From Struthio camelus (lineage: Eukaryota > Chordata > Aves > Struthioniformes > Struthionidae), in assembly GCF_040807025.1 (NCBI RefSeq), contig NC_090951.1, positions 1,736,001 to 1,800,000 on the forward strand: a DNA stretch of 64,000 bases. The letters are read 5' to 3'. Below the pieces are notes generated by a model. The model was not told where the DNA came from. It saw only the letters and a program-made list of their open reading frames with translations, and made no database searches. Position 1 is the stretch's first letter. Each line of letters opens with the position of its first letter. The position numbers and the translations under genes are program-made. Below, in pieces: positions 1 to 10,994 of this stretch.

Positions 1-67
1 AGCCAAGGGCACTTCGGGGGGGGGGGGGGCACGGCCCCAAGGCCTGGCCCGGGGGCGGCGGGGGGCT

Positions 68-3000
68 CTAGTCGTCCTCCTCGCCGCCGCCGTAGAGGTC
101 CGCCAGCTTCTTGAAGCGGTTGCCCCAGTCGTGGAGGTAGTCGTAGTCCTGGTCGCGGTCGGAGGCGGAGGAGTGGAGGGAGCTGAGCGAGGTGGCCTCC
201 GAGCCGCTGCCCTCGTAGTCGAACACCAGCAGCGAGTCGTAGGGGGGGGCCGTGGGGTCCGTGTCGGCCGCCTTCAGGTTCTGGGGGCAGAGAGGGGCAG
301 CGTGGGCCGGGGCTCGGCGGGGCGGCCCGCGCAGGTGGGTGGGCGAGCGGGCGGCGGGGACTCACCTCGTCGATGAAGTTGCCAATCTCGTCGGGGTTGG
401 CGGGCCGGGGCCGGTACTGGGGGGCCGCCATCAGTGGGGGGGCCACGTCGTTGCGGATGACCTCGGGGCGGGCATCCAGCCCCCGGTGCAGCTGGCTCAG
501 ATCATAGTCCTGCACGGGGCCGGGACGGGGGGGGGGGTGAAGGCGGACGGCGGCCGTGCCGCGTCCCCCCCACCCCTCCAACGCCGCGCACCCACCTGGT
601 CCTCCTCGCCGCCGCCCTCCTCGCCGTAGCAAAACACGTTGTCCCGCGTGTCGTCCTCGGGCGGCAGCAGCGGCGGCTCCTTGGCCGCCCTCCTCCTCCT
701 CCTGCCTCCGAGCAGCAGCAGCAGCAGCAGCAGGACTGCGGCAGAGGCGCGGGGTGAGGACGGGGCGCCCGGCCCCCCGCCGCCCCCCGCCGCCCCCCGC
801 CGCCCCACGCTCACGCAGCAAAGCCAGGAGGGCGCCCAGCGCTGCCAGCACCAGGGGAGCAGCGGCGGCGGCGGGGGGGGCCGGCGGCCGGGGGCAGCTC
901 TCGGCGTGCCCCTCGCAGTCGCAGACCCGGGCGGCCAGCACGGTGAGCTGCTCCCTGCCGCGGCCGTCGAAGAGGCGCAGGTAGACGCTGTAGAGGGCCT
1001 GCTGCAGCGGCGCCGTCAGCCGCAGCGTCACCGTGTCTGCGGGACAGGCGGTCAGGCGGGGGCGGCGGGGGGGGACGACACACACACGCCGCCCGGCCGC
1101 CCTCACCCTCGCCGCTGACTTCGGCGGCCCAGCTGTCGGCCGAGCCGTGGGCCAGCTCGGCCCGGAAAGGCGCCGCGTTGGGCGGCAGGTCCCGGTCGAC
1201 GATGGCCAGGACCTGAGGCCGGGGGCTGCGGTTGCAGACGACGACGTCCCGGGGCCGGGGCTCGGGGCCGTGGTCGTTCACGTCGAGCAGGGTGAGGAGC
1301 AGGGTGCCGGTGCCGGTGGCCGGCGGCGAGCCTGCGGGAGGAGCCACGCTGCCCACGAGGGTCCCGGGCGCCGCCGGGTGCACCCGCCGCGGCCGCGCGG
1401 GGCCTTCCTCACCGTCGTCCTCGGCCAGCAGCACGGCCGCGTAGGTGCTGTCCCTGGCGAAGGGGGCCTCGCGGTCCAGCGGGGCGCGCGCCGTGACGAG
1501 CCCGCTCTCCGGGTGCACGGCCAGCCAGCCCGCCGGGTCGCTGCCCAGCCGGTACCTGCGCGGCGAGACGGCGCCGTGGCGGACACCGGCGACGGGGCCG
1601 GGTCCCAGCATCGGCGGCGGCGCCACCGCCGCTCACCTGAGGCGCTGGCCCCGCGCGCGGTCGGGGTCGCGGGCCGTGTAGGCGGCCACGGCGTGGCCCA
1701 GCGGCACGTCCTCCGGCACGCGGGCCGCCAGCGCCGGCGGCTCGAAGGCGGGCGCCTCGTTCACGTCCTCCACGCCGACCGCCACCGTGGCCGTGGCCGC
1801 CGGCAGCTTCACGGCGAAGGGCGCCGCGTTGGCCACGGCCACGTGCAGCACGAACTGCCCCCTGGCCTCGTAGTCCAGAGCCTGGGAGAGGGGACGGGCA
1901 TCATCGCCATCGGCATCGCCCCAGCCGGCGGCGGTGGCGGGGCGCCCGCACGCACCTTGGCGGTGCTGAGGACGCCCTCGTTGCTGGCGGGGTCCGTGGC
2001 GATGGCGAAGGCGCCTCCCTCGTCGCCGCCCACGATGGTGTAGACAGCCCGCCACGCCGGCGTGTTCGGCTCGTCCAGGTCCGTCACGGCCAGCCGGGCC
2101 ACTTCCCGCCCGGCCTCGTTCTCCGGCACGGCCGCCGCGTACTGCGGGGCCCGGCGGTGCTGAGAGCCCGGGCCCCCCGCGCCGCTGCCGGCCCGTCCTG
2201 CACCCGCAGCGACCGCCCGGCCCGGGGCCCCGGCTGCAGCGGGCACAATCCTCACCCCCCCCCCCCACGCACGACCCTCATTGCTCCCCCCATGCCCGTG
2301 CACGAGCCTCATCCCCCCGTGCACGAGCCTCATTGCTCCCCCCATCCCCGTGCACGAGCCTCATCCCCCCGTGCACGAGCCTCATTGCTCCCTCCATCCC
2401 CGTGCACGAGCCTCACTCCCCCGTGCACGAGCCTCATTGCTCCCCCCATCCCCGTGCACGAGCCTCATCCCCCCGTGCACGAGCCTCATTGCTCCCTCCA
2501 TCCCCGTGCACGAGCCTCATCCCCCCGTGCACGAGGCTGGTCTCCCCCCCGCCATGCACAAGGCCAGTCCCCCAGCCCGGGGGGGGGGACAAGGGTCCCC
2601 CTCCAGCCCTGGGGCTCCATGCTACCGTTTTGGGGTCAAACTCAGGCGCGTTGTCATTGACGTCGGTGATCTCGATGACGGCCAGCGCCGTGGTGGTGAG
2701 CCCGTCGCCGTCCAGGTCGGCCGCCTGCACGGTCAGCGTGTACTCCCGCACGCGCTGCGAGCGGGCAGACAGACACCGTGAGCCCCGCGGCGGCCCACGC
2801 GGTGCCCCAAGCCCCCGGCGCCTGGCGCCCACCTCGCGGTCCAGCCCGCTGGCGATGACGCCGATGGTGCCCGTGGCCCTGTTGATGGTGAACATCTGGC
2901 GGTGGGGCTCCCGCGGCTCCTGGCTGAGGATGGAGTAGGCGATGACGCCGTTGTAGGTCTCCACGGCGTCGTCGGCGTCCGTGGCGTTCACGGGCATCAC

Positions 3001-6000
3001 GGGGGTGCCTGGAGGGATGCGGCACCCGCGTCAGCGGGGACGGGCACCCACATCCCCCGGGGGATGGTCCCCGGGGTGCCGCGGTCGGGCGCCTACCTGG
3101 CAAAGCGCCCTCCGGCACCGAGCCCCTGAACACCTCCTGGGTGAACCGGGGCTTGTTGTCATTCTGGTCCGTCACCGTGATGATGATCTCCATGGGCTCC
3201 TCCACGGGCTGCCCGTTCTCGGACACGGCGTGGGAGAAGAGCTGCGGGGACGCAGGGGTGAGCGGCCCCGCGGCGCCGGCCAGCGCGGCGCCCAGCGTCC
3301 CCCCGGCCACCACCTACGTGGTACTTGTCTATGTGCTCCCGGTCCAGCGGCTGCGTCACCTTCATCCAGCCCGTCTCCTTCTCGATGGTGAAGACGCCCT
3401 CGGGAGGGGTGTCCGCCCCCTGCCCCGTGATGCTGTAGAAGATCTTTGTCTCTCTGTCCCGGTTGGATTTGATCTGGGTGGGGAGACGCAGCCCGGATGC
3501 AAGGGGGATGGGCACAGCCAGCATCTCACTGTGCCCTCAATGCGCAGACCCATGCACAAAGCTCAGGACCCCCCTGCCCCGATGCAAGGGGGATGGGCAC
3601 AGTCGATGTCTCGCCCTGCCCAGGGCACATGCATCCCCACCAAGACCCAATACCCCTGCCCAGACAGACGCCTTCCATACCTGAACCAGCTTTTTGGGGA
3701 ACGGGCCCCTCTCATTTTCGGGAACCTTGATGGGAGGGATCACCCAGTCCCTCTTCTGCCTCCTCAGAGGAGAGCGGGGCCCGGGGAGCGCCGGCACGTC
3801 GGCCTGGGGTCCCGCGCCAGCCTCCTGCGGAGAGGGGAAGGCCGGTGAGGTGCAGGGCACGCGGGCGCCCGCGCGGGGTGGGGGCCCCGGGGGCCGGGAG
3901 CGTTACCTGCGGGGAGCACCCGCTCAGCGCGGTGAGCAGGACAGAGATGCGCTGGCCGGCGCCATCCCCGGCAGACGTCCTGCCGGCCCCGGGCAGCCAC
4001 GCGGGGCGTCTCGCCACCGCCGTCCCGTCCAGCAGCACCCCGGAGTCGAGGTCCCCCGTCTCATGCTGCACCGGGGGGTCTCCCACGCGCCCTGCAAGAC
4101 GGTGGGGTCCGCAGAGCTGGGGGGGGGTGATGGATGGGTGCACCCAGCCAGGCCAGCCGGCTGCCACGGCTGCTAGCCCAGCCCAGGCCTTCCCCGGATG
4201 CCGGGGTCCTGGGAGGGGGGCAGACCCCGGCCGGGCAGCGCGGGGGCACCCGGGGACGTCCCAGCCACCCACCCGGGGTGGCGAGCGGGAGGCAGCAGGG
4301 AAGCGCGGGGCCAACGCGAGCCAGGTTAGCCCGGGGCACGGCCTCAGCCCGGGTCCGCGGCGCCCGGGAGCTGCCGGTGAAGGGGCACCGGGGACCCCCG
4401 CGCCGCCCGCTCGCCCAGCCTGCAGCGCGTGCATCCCCGCGGGGCCTCGGGCCGGCTCCTCGCGGCTCCCACGCGCTCCCGGCTCCCAGCCAGCCCTGCT
4501 GAGCCCTCGTGATCCGGATTAGAGCCGGCCCGGCCACCGACGGGAGGAGGCCGCGTTTGAGCTAATGGCCGTGGCCGGGAGCAGCGCTGAGCGCCCGCGG
4601 CGCCGTGCTGGGCTCCGGCCCCCCCAGCGCAGCCCCAGCGCCCGGCTTTGTTTTGCAGATGTCGGGAATTCCCGGCCCTGCCCCGCTCCCAACCGTCCGC
4701 CTTTCACCCTCGGGCTCCCGCCGAGGCCCCGCTGCACCCCCTGCGCGGCGCCGGATGCAGCCCGCGCCCCGCGCCCCCGCTGCCCCCGCGCCGGCGGCTG
4801 CCGCGCTGCGGGATCAGGGCATCAGCCAGCCCTGGAGGCTGCCGGGGAGCTGCCAAGCCGGGCAGGGACGAGGGCAGGCTGCGTTCCCCGGGGCGCACCG
4901 GGCCTCAGCGCTGCCGGCGGTCCCCGGCCCCCGCGCGGGGCTCGCCCCACGGCCGCAGCGGGGCCCCGAGGGCAGAGCCGACGCGATCGCGCCGATAAGG
5001 ACGGCGCTCGCCGGGCCGGAAAGGCCTCCGGCAGCCGCGCACGCCGGGCCGGCGCGGCGGGAGCTCGAGCCCCGCTGCGGGGCGAACCCCGCTCTCCGGC
5101 CTGGCGCGGGGAGCTGCTCCGGCTGCAGGGTGCCCCGGGGAAGCCTGCCGCGACAGGCTGGGCGGCGGGGCGGGCGCTGCGCCGTGCTGCAGCCCTGACC
5201 CTCGGGGCCGGCGGCCCACCTGCCCTGGGGGATGCCCGCGCAGAGCCCACGGAGCATCCCAGCGCTTCGCTCCCGCTGCTCCCAGCGCCGGCAGGAGCAG
5301 CCCGCGGGCTCGGGGTGGCGGGCCGAGGCGCCGGAGCCAGCGGCGCTCGACGCCCGAGGCCGGCTGAGGTCTGGACGGCTCCCCGGCTCGCCGAGAGCGC
5401 TGGCCGCCGAGCGCTGTTAGAGCTCCGCAGCCATCAGGCGAGCGCTGGCTCCCGGCTGCGGCGCCCCAGCAGCCGGCTCCCGCGGGAGGCTGCCGGGTAA
5501 ACGGGACCCACGACGTCTCGCTGCGCCCCGGGGCCACCGGGAGCCGGCGGCCCGGTGGCAGAAGGAATGAGTCCCCGCCATCCGCACGCTCACAGCCGGC
5601 CGGACCCTGCTGCTGCCGGCGGAGCCGGGTGCCACCCGCACTCCTGCCTGTGCAGCAGCCCCGGGGCAGCCAGGGCGCCCGTCTCCATCGCCGGTATGGC
5701 GCAGCTCGGCGCGGGCATCCTCACTGCCTGCCGGCCTGGCAGCTCCGGGCCGCGCGCTGCTCCCGGCGGGCACCCCAGGGCCCTGCGCCAGGCTGGACCG
5801 GAGACCACCAGCGCCGGGATGGGCCGGCACCGGCCCCGGTGCCAGCGGGGCCACGAACCGCAGGCTGGGCTGGATGACTGGCTGCAGGGCACGGCCAGCG
5901 CCCTGGGCGGGGGGCACGGCTGGCCCCACGGCCACAATCCGGGGGGGCTCAGCCAGGCCAACAAGGCGGGGGGGCACAAGAGATCGGAAAGAGCTGACCC

Positions 6001-6297
6001 CACCGCCCAGACCTACAGCATGGGGAGGCACGGCCGGCCCCACGGCCCGGGGGGGGGCGGGGGGGGGCTGCAGGCCCTCCCGCCTGGCCAGCCCCAGCCC
6101 CACGGCGCCGGTTCCCCCCCCGGCCGTCTCGGCCCCTCCGGGCCGCGCTTACCTCGGGGGGCGCCGGGCGCCGCCGCGACGAGCCCCGGGGAGCCCCCGC
6201 GGGCAGCGGCCGCCGCCGGCGGCAGCGGCGGCAGCAGGAGGAGGAGGAGGAGGATGAAGAGCAGGAGCGGGTCGAGCCCGCTGCGCGCCCCCCGCAT
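68..6297 (-). CDS. CDH3: Type I classical cadherin, P-cadherin/B-cadherin (CDH3) ortholog, complete apart from an unidentified optional exon 2
   Basis: Calcium-dependent homophilic adhesion receptor of adherens junctions. Coding segments on the minus strand: 6153-6297, 3907-4091, 3681-3824, 3318-3473, 3097-3241, 2833-3008, 2626-2754, 1956-2141, 1637-1881, 1413-1555, 1107-1331, 815-1036, 596-735, 366-509, 68-280. All have GT-AG borders and phases agree, giving about 865 aa. Residues 1-32 are a leucine-rich signal peptide. RRQKR at 131-135 is the furin site before mature DWVIPP, so Trp2 is present. HAV lies at mature 79-81. Five EC repeats carry DQNDN, DVNDN and LDRE calcium motifs. The membrane segment is near 685-712. 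The tail has the p120 region ([20 protein letters not shown]) and the beta-catenin region ending in [19 protein letters not shown]. Phrases such as [19 protein letters not shown] and EQLTV..RVCDC favour CDH3 over CDH1. Exon lengths 156, 145, 176, 129, 245 and 225 match the classical cadherin pattern. No separate prodomain exon 2 was found; exon 1 is phase-compatible with exon 3. Confidence 0.9.
2276..2540. repeat. Minisatellite in CDH3 intron (GTGCACGAG unit)
   Basis: About ten copies of a C-rich unit built around GTGCACGAGCCTCAT, with spacings alternating near 23 and 28 bases, so the higher-order unit is about 52 bp. It lies in the intron between CDH3 coding exons 2626-2754 and 1956-2141. 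All overlapping open frames come from the repeat and are not genes. Confidence 0.9.
4092..6152. other. First large intron of CDH3, CpG-rich
   Basis: About 2 kb of very GC-rich sequence between CDH3 coding exon 1 and the prodomain exon at 3907-4091. Long overlapping open frames on both strands reflect base composition (few TA-containing triplets). An exon corresponding to mammalian cadherin exon 2 would be expected here, but no convincing one was recognised. Confidence 0.6.
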
Positions 6298-6659
6298 GGC
6301 CCCGCTGCCGCCGCCGCCGCTCCAGGTGAGGCCGCGGCGGGGCAGGTACCGCCCCGGCCCGCCCCGCCGCCCAGCCCGGCCCGCCCCGGCCCGGCCCGCC
6401 CCGCCGAGCACCGCCCCGCCGCCTCCGGGAGCCCCCGGGGCCTCCGCGCAGCACCCGGCGGGCACCCCGGGGCCGCAGCCTCGCCGGGGAGGGGGCGCGG
6501 CGGTGCCCCCCGGCCGGGGCCGAGAGGCCGCCGGCCGCAGCCGGGCTCCGCGCAGCGACGGGCAGGCAGCGGGGCCGTCGGGCAGCGCGGGGGCGGCCGC
6601 TGCCCCCGCTCCGCACCCCCGGCGGCGCGGCCCCGCCGAGCCCCGACGTCCGCGACGGG

Positions 6660-7760
6660 CATCCGCGGACGGGACCCCGCGGACGGGCACCCAGAGATGT
6701 GACCCCACTGATGGGCACCCACAGACGTGCCCCCGAAGACGGACACCCATGGACGGGCACCCACTGATGGGCACCCACAGACGTGCCCCCGTGGACAGGC
6801 ACCTACAGATGGGCACCCACGGACGTGACCCCACAGATGGGTACCCATAGACGTTACCCCGTGGACAGGCACCCACAGATGTGCCCCCGCAGACGGACAC
6901 CCACGGACGGGCATCCACGGACGTGACCCCATGGATGGGCACCCACAGACGTGCCCCCGCGGACAGGCACCTACAGATGGGCACCCACGGACGTGACCCC
7001 ACAGATGGGTACCCATAGACGTTACCCCGTGGACAGGCACCCACAGATGTGCCCCCGCAGACGGACACCCACGGACGGGCACCCAGAGATGTGACCTCAT
7101 GGATGGGCACCCACAGACGTGCCCCCACGGACAGGCACCTACAGATGGGCACCCACGGACGTGACCCTGCAGATGGGCACCCATGGACGGGCACCCACGG
7201 ACGTGACCCCACAGATGGGTACCCATAGACGTTACCCCGTGGACAGGCACCCACACAGGGGCGCCCCACAGATGGGCACCCCATGGACAGGCACCCGCAG
7301 ACAGGCACCCACAGATGGGCACCTCATGGACAGGCACCCATGGACGCGCACCCACAGATGGGCACTATGTGGGCAGGCACCCACAGATGGCCCCTGCGGA
7401 CGGGCACCCACAGACAGGCACCCACAGATGTGCCCCCATGGATGGGCACCCCACAGATGGGCACTCACGGACAAGCACCCACAGATGTGCCCCGGGGGGG
7501 TGGGCACCCTGTGGACAGGCACCCATGGACGGGCACCCATGGACTGGACCTCACAGAGGGGCACCCTGCAGACAGGCACCCACAGATGGGTACTCATGGA
7601 TGGGGACCCTGCAGATGTGCCCCTATGGACAGGCACCCACGGATGGGCACCCAGAGGGGCACCCTGCAGACAGGCACCCACGGATGGGCACCCACAGAGA
7701 AGCACCCCACAGATGGGCACACACGGATGGGCACTCTGCAGATGTGTCCCTGCAGAACAG
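6660..7760. repeat. Long minisatellite between CDH3 and the CDH1-like fragment
   Basis: Roughly 1.1 kb of tandem units of the type CACCCACAGATGGGCACC, mixed with GGACAGGCACCC and GACGTGACCCC variants. A larger block, beginning GACGTTACCCCGTGGACAGG, recurs near 6851, 7019 and 7226, so there is higher-order structure of roughly 170-205 bp. It fills most of the 1.9 kb head-to-head spacer. Long open frames on both strands here are repeat artefacts. Confidence 0.9.
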
Positions 7761-8156
7761 GCTGGGGCTGGTGGGGCAGCCGGGCTGGCACCATGCTGTG
7801 ACACCCCAGCTGGGTCCTCAGCCCCTGCAAGGGCTCTCAGCACCCCTGCAGCGCATCTGACCCCGGCGCTCAGCCGCCGGCCTGGAGCTGCCTCTCGGGG
7901 CAGGGCTCCGCGCTGGGTCCCTGCCCCAGCACCTCCCCAGGGTGAGCAACATGGATGATGGCGATGGGGGTCCCTCCCCGCGCGCGTGCCGGGAGGAGCC
8001 AGGGCATCTCCCCTCGGCATGCGAGGAACAAACCTGCCCTGCGGGGCCGGTGGGGCCACCCCCTGCGCCAGCCTTGCCAAATGGACTTTGTCAAGGTTAC
8101 CACCCAGGAGCAGGGAGCAGTGGCCAGCCGGAGGAGCACATAGCACAGCCACAGCC

Positions 8157-9515
8157 ATGATGCCCTACACCTTCGCCCTCTTCTTCCTCCTCCTGCAGGT
8201 AGGGTCTGTCCTGAGGGGGCCGGCGCTGGGTGCTGCGGCAGGGGTGCCGGGCGGCAGAGCCCGAGGCTCGGAGCGGGCAGGAGCTGTAGAGCCCCGGGGC
8301 AAAACCACAGCGCGGAGCTCAGCGCTGCTCTTCATCCCCGCAGCGCGCGGCGCCGGACGTGCTGACCTTCCCCGAGCCCGGCCGCGGCCTCCAGAGGCAG
8401 AAGAGGGACTGGGTCATCCCGCCCATCAACGCCATGGAGAACGAGCGGGGCCCCTTCCCCAAGAAGCTGGCGCAGGTACGTGGCGCCTCGTCCCCGCGCG
8501 GCCCTTGGCTGCTCCCGGCGGAGCGGTGTCGTGGAGCAGCGGCTCCCGGGGCGCTGGGGTCCCTCTAACCGCCCCCTCCGTCTCGCCGCCAGATCAAATC
8601 CAACAAGGACAAGGAGACCAAGGTTTTCTACAGCATCACGGGGCAGGGGGCGGACACCCCCCCCCGTGGGTGTCTTCACCATCGAGCGGGAGATGGGGTG
8701 GCTGGAGGTGACAAAGCCGCTGGACAGGGAGGAGATCAACAGATACATCGTGAGTCGGGTGCCGGGGCGGGACGTGGTCCCGGGTCCTGGCCGCAGCGCT
8801 GACCACGCGCCTTGCAGCTCTTCTCCCATGCTGTGTCGGCCAACGGGCAGCGCGTGGAGGAACCCATGGAGATCATCATCACGGTGACGGACCAGAATGA
8901 CAACCGGCCCGTGTTCACCCAGGATGCTTTCCGCGGCTCCGTGCTGGAGGGGGCTGCGCCAGGTGAGCGGCGCAGGGAGCGGGGAGGTGGCGGGGCGGTG
9001 AGGCTCGGGCACGGGCACGCTCCGCTCCGTCTGCTCCCAGGCACCTCCGTGATGCAGGTGCTGGCCATGGATGCGGACGACGCGGTGACCTCCACCAACG
9101 GCATCGTCGCCTACTCCATCCTGCGCCAGGCGCCGGCCAGGCCCCAGCCCCACATGTTCGCCATCGACAGGAGCACTGGGGTGATCTCCGTGGCCGCGCA
9201 GGGGCTGGAGGCGGAGGTGAGCCTCGTCCCCGTGGCGCAGCACCCGGGGCGCGCGTCCCCTTTGCTATTTCCGCCCAGCCACGTGGCCCGGGGTCGCCTT
9301 GCACACGACAGCCCGTGGCCGCGGCACGGTCTGTTCGCCCCGTCTCGGGGGGCTCGGCCCCCTGGGCTCGCCCGGTGCGGTGGGCCCGGGGGGGCGGCGG
9401 GGTGCGAGGCAGCCTTTCTCCGCAGGCGGTCCCCGAGTACACCCTGGAGATCCGTGCTGCCGACATGCAGGGGGACGGGCTCGAGGCCACCACCACTGCT
9501 GTCATCAAGGTGCAG
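8157..9515 (+). pseudogene. CDH1: CDH1-like (E-cadherin/L-CAM-type) 5' fragment: signal peptide to mid EC2, truncated
   Basis: Cadherin exons on the plus strand: 8157-8198 (signal peptide starting MMPYTFALFFLLLQ), 8344-8475 (RQKR cleavage site then DWVIPP), 8593-8749 (EC1), 8818-8962 (HAV and DQNDN), 9041-9216 and 9426-9515 (EC2). Splice borders are canonical and the 145 and 176 nt exons have standard sizes. Several defects are visible. The two prodomain exons are missing. The third exon is 157 nt instead of 156 because of a C9 run, which shifts frame. The EC2 LDRE motif reads LEAE. The last exon is 90 nt instead of 129 and stops before the DxNDN motif. No EC3-EC5, membrane or tail exons follow before URAH. 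EC1-EC2 wording resembles CDH1/L-CAM more than the neighbouring CDH3. It may be a broken gene copy, or the 5' end of CDH1 detached by rearrangement or misassembly. Confidence 0.7.
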
Positions 9516-10985
9516 GTGAGGCCCGGAAGCGCCCGTGCCGTCCCACTGCCGAGGCGCCGGCTGCTCCAGAGCCCCCGGTAGCCTCCTCTCCCCTTGGCGC
9601 CGCGCTCACCCAGCCCAGGTGCCCGCGGCTCCTCCAGCCCGGCCCGGCCGGTGCTTGCCCGCGGCCCGGCTGCCCTCGTGGAAGGTGGTCGGGTCGGACG
9701 AGCAAGGCTTGCCCGTGGCGAAGCGCCGCTGGCGGCTCCCCCCAGCTCCCCGGGCACGGACGCGGCATCGCTTGCACACAGAGGGGAGAGAGGCTGCCTG
9801 GCAGCTCTGGCGGCCCAGTGCCCCAAGCCCGCCGGGCCACGGTCCGGCGGCCCCGGGGCCACGGTGCTCTGGGCGCACCTCCCACGGGACCCCCTGCGCC
9901 CAGGGAGGAGCGCCCGGCCCTGCTGCAGCCCCGCGCCGGGGTAGCGGCACCCACCCTCGGCAGCTCTGCGGCAGAGAGGGTGGCCGGTGGCCGGGGCAAG
10001 AGATGGTGTCCTGCATGGCGGCACTGTCTGGGGGCGCCTGGCTGAGCAGGGCAGAGGGGGGGACAGGTGAGCAGCCGGGCTCCCGCGCTCGCCGTTGCTC
10101 GGAGCTGGGCCGGCAGCGAGGCCCCTTGCCGCTCCGGGAGCAGACGGCCCTGCCCGGCCAGCGGGAGCGGGGGCAGCAGCCTGCAGCTTCCCCTCCTGCA
10201 GCAGGGATGGCAGGCGGCTCCCGGCTCCCCGGGCATCCCGCCCCGCCGAGCAGCCGGGGGCTCCCAGAGGGAAGGGCCCGGCAGCTCCGGGTTAGCGTCT
10301 GCGGCAGGCATGTGACGCACGGTGACACCGCGGGTCAGTGCAGGCTGGGAACGGAAGCGGCAGGGCAGCTGGGATGGGGCCGCTTCCTCGGGGACTGGGT
10401 GCCGCGGCCAGCGGGGAGGGCCGGAGTCTGCTCCTGGGACGAGGGCCAGGCTGTGCTGGGCGCGAGCTGGGAACGGCGGGCTGAGCAGGAGCCCAGGAAG
10501 GTGCCAGCCCCAGGCACGTGGCCGGGGAGCCCGCGGCGGTGCCGGGTGCTGTCTGGGCGAGAGCAGCGAGCGCTGCGGCGTGGGAAGGATGTGGCGGCAG
10601 GGCTACGGGGTGCCAGGGACAGGCGGGGTCCGCTTGGGAAGCCTGGCAGCCACCAGCGTGGGGCACGGGGGCCGCAGGGATGGGACACGCAGGCAGTGCG
10701 GCCACGGCCGCCTCGCAGAGGGCCTGGGGGCACCCAGGGATGAGGTGGGTGCGGCTGCGGCGCTGGCCAGGGCTCCCCTCGGCCCCCACCGATGGGGCAG
10801 GCGCAAGCTGCTCGCTGGGCAGCCGTGGGCAGGGGGCGAAGGGGGGGCCACGGCGGGTAGCAGAGACACAGCCCCCTCCCACCGCCCCCTCGGGGCTGAG
10901 CACCGCGCTCTGCAGCACAGCGCAAGCCGGGGGGGCGGACGGGGCTGCTGGGGCGCGTCCCAGCCCTCTTCTTCCTCCGCCTCAG
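9516..10985. other. Spacer or intron between CDH1-like fragment and URAH
   Basis: About 1.5 kb of GC-rich sequence with no recognisable exon or repeat family. It ends in a strong acceptor (pyrimidine tract then CTCAG) at 10981-10985, just before the URAH start codon, implying an upstream exon for URAH. That exon could be a noncoding one in this stretch, or the preceding cadherin exon. Open frames on both strands look compositional. Confidence 0.5.
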
Positions 10986-10994
10986 GCCAAAGAC

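Noticed and set aside
711-735. CAG/CTG trinucleotide run in the CDH3 membrane exon
   Set aside because: Only about seven triplets, encoding part of the leucine-rich membrane segment; no sign of expansion.
131-2043. Overlapping plus-strand frames across the CDH3 tail and EC exons
   Set aside because: They are antisense shadows of conserved cadherin exons, whose borders and motifs are clear on the minus strand.
4565-5537. Frames of 200-311 codons on both strands
   Set aside because: CpG-rich CDH3 intron; alanine/arginine/proline/glycine-rich translations in all frames reflect composition, with no domain or splice logic.
5949-7958. Long frames of up to 468 codons with repeated GCPS/HRWAP motifs
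   Set aside because: They are translations of the minisatellite at 6660-7760, open on both strands at once.
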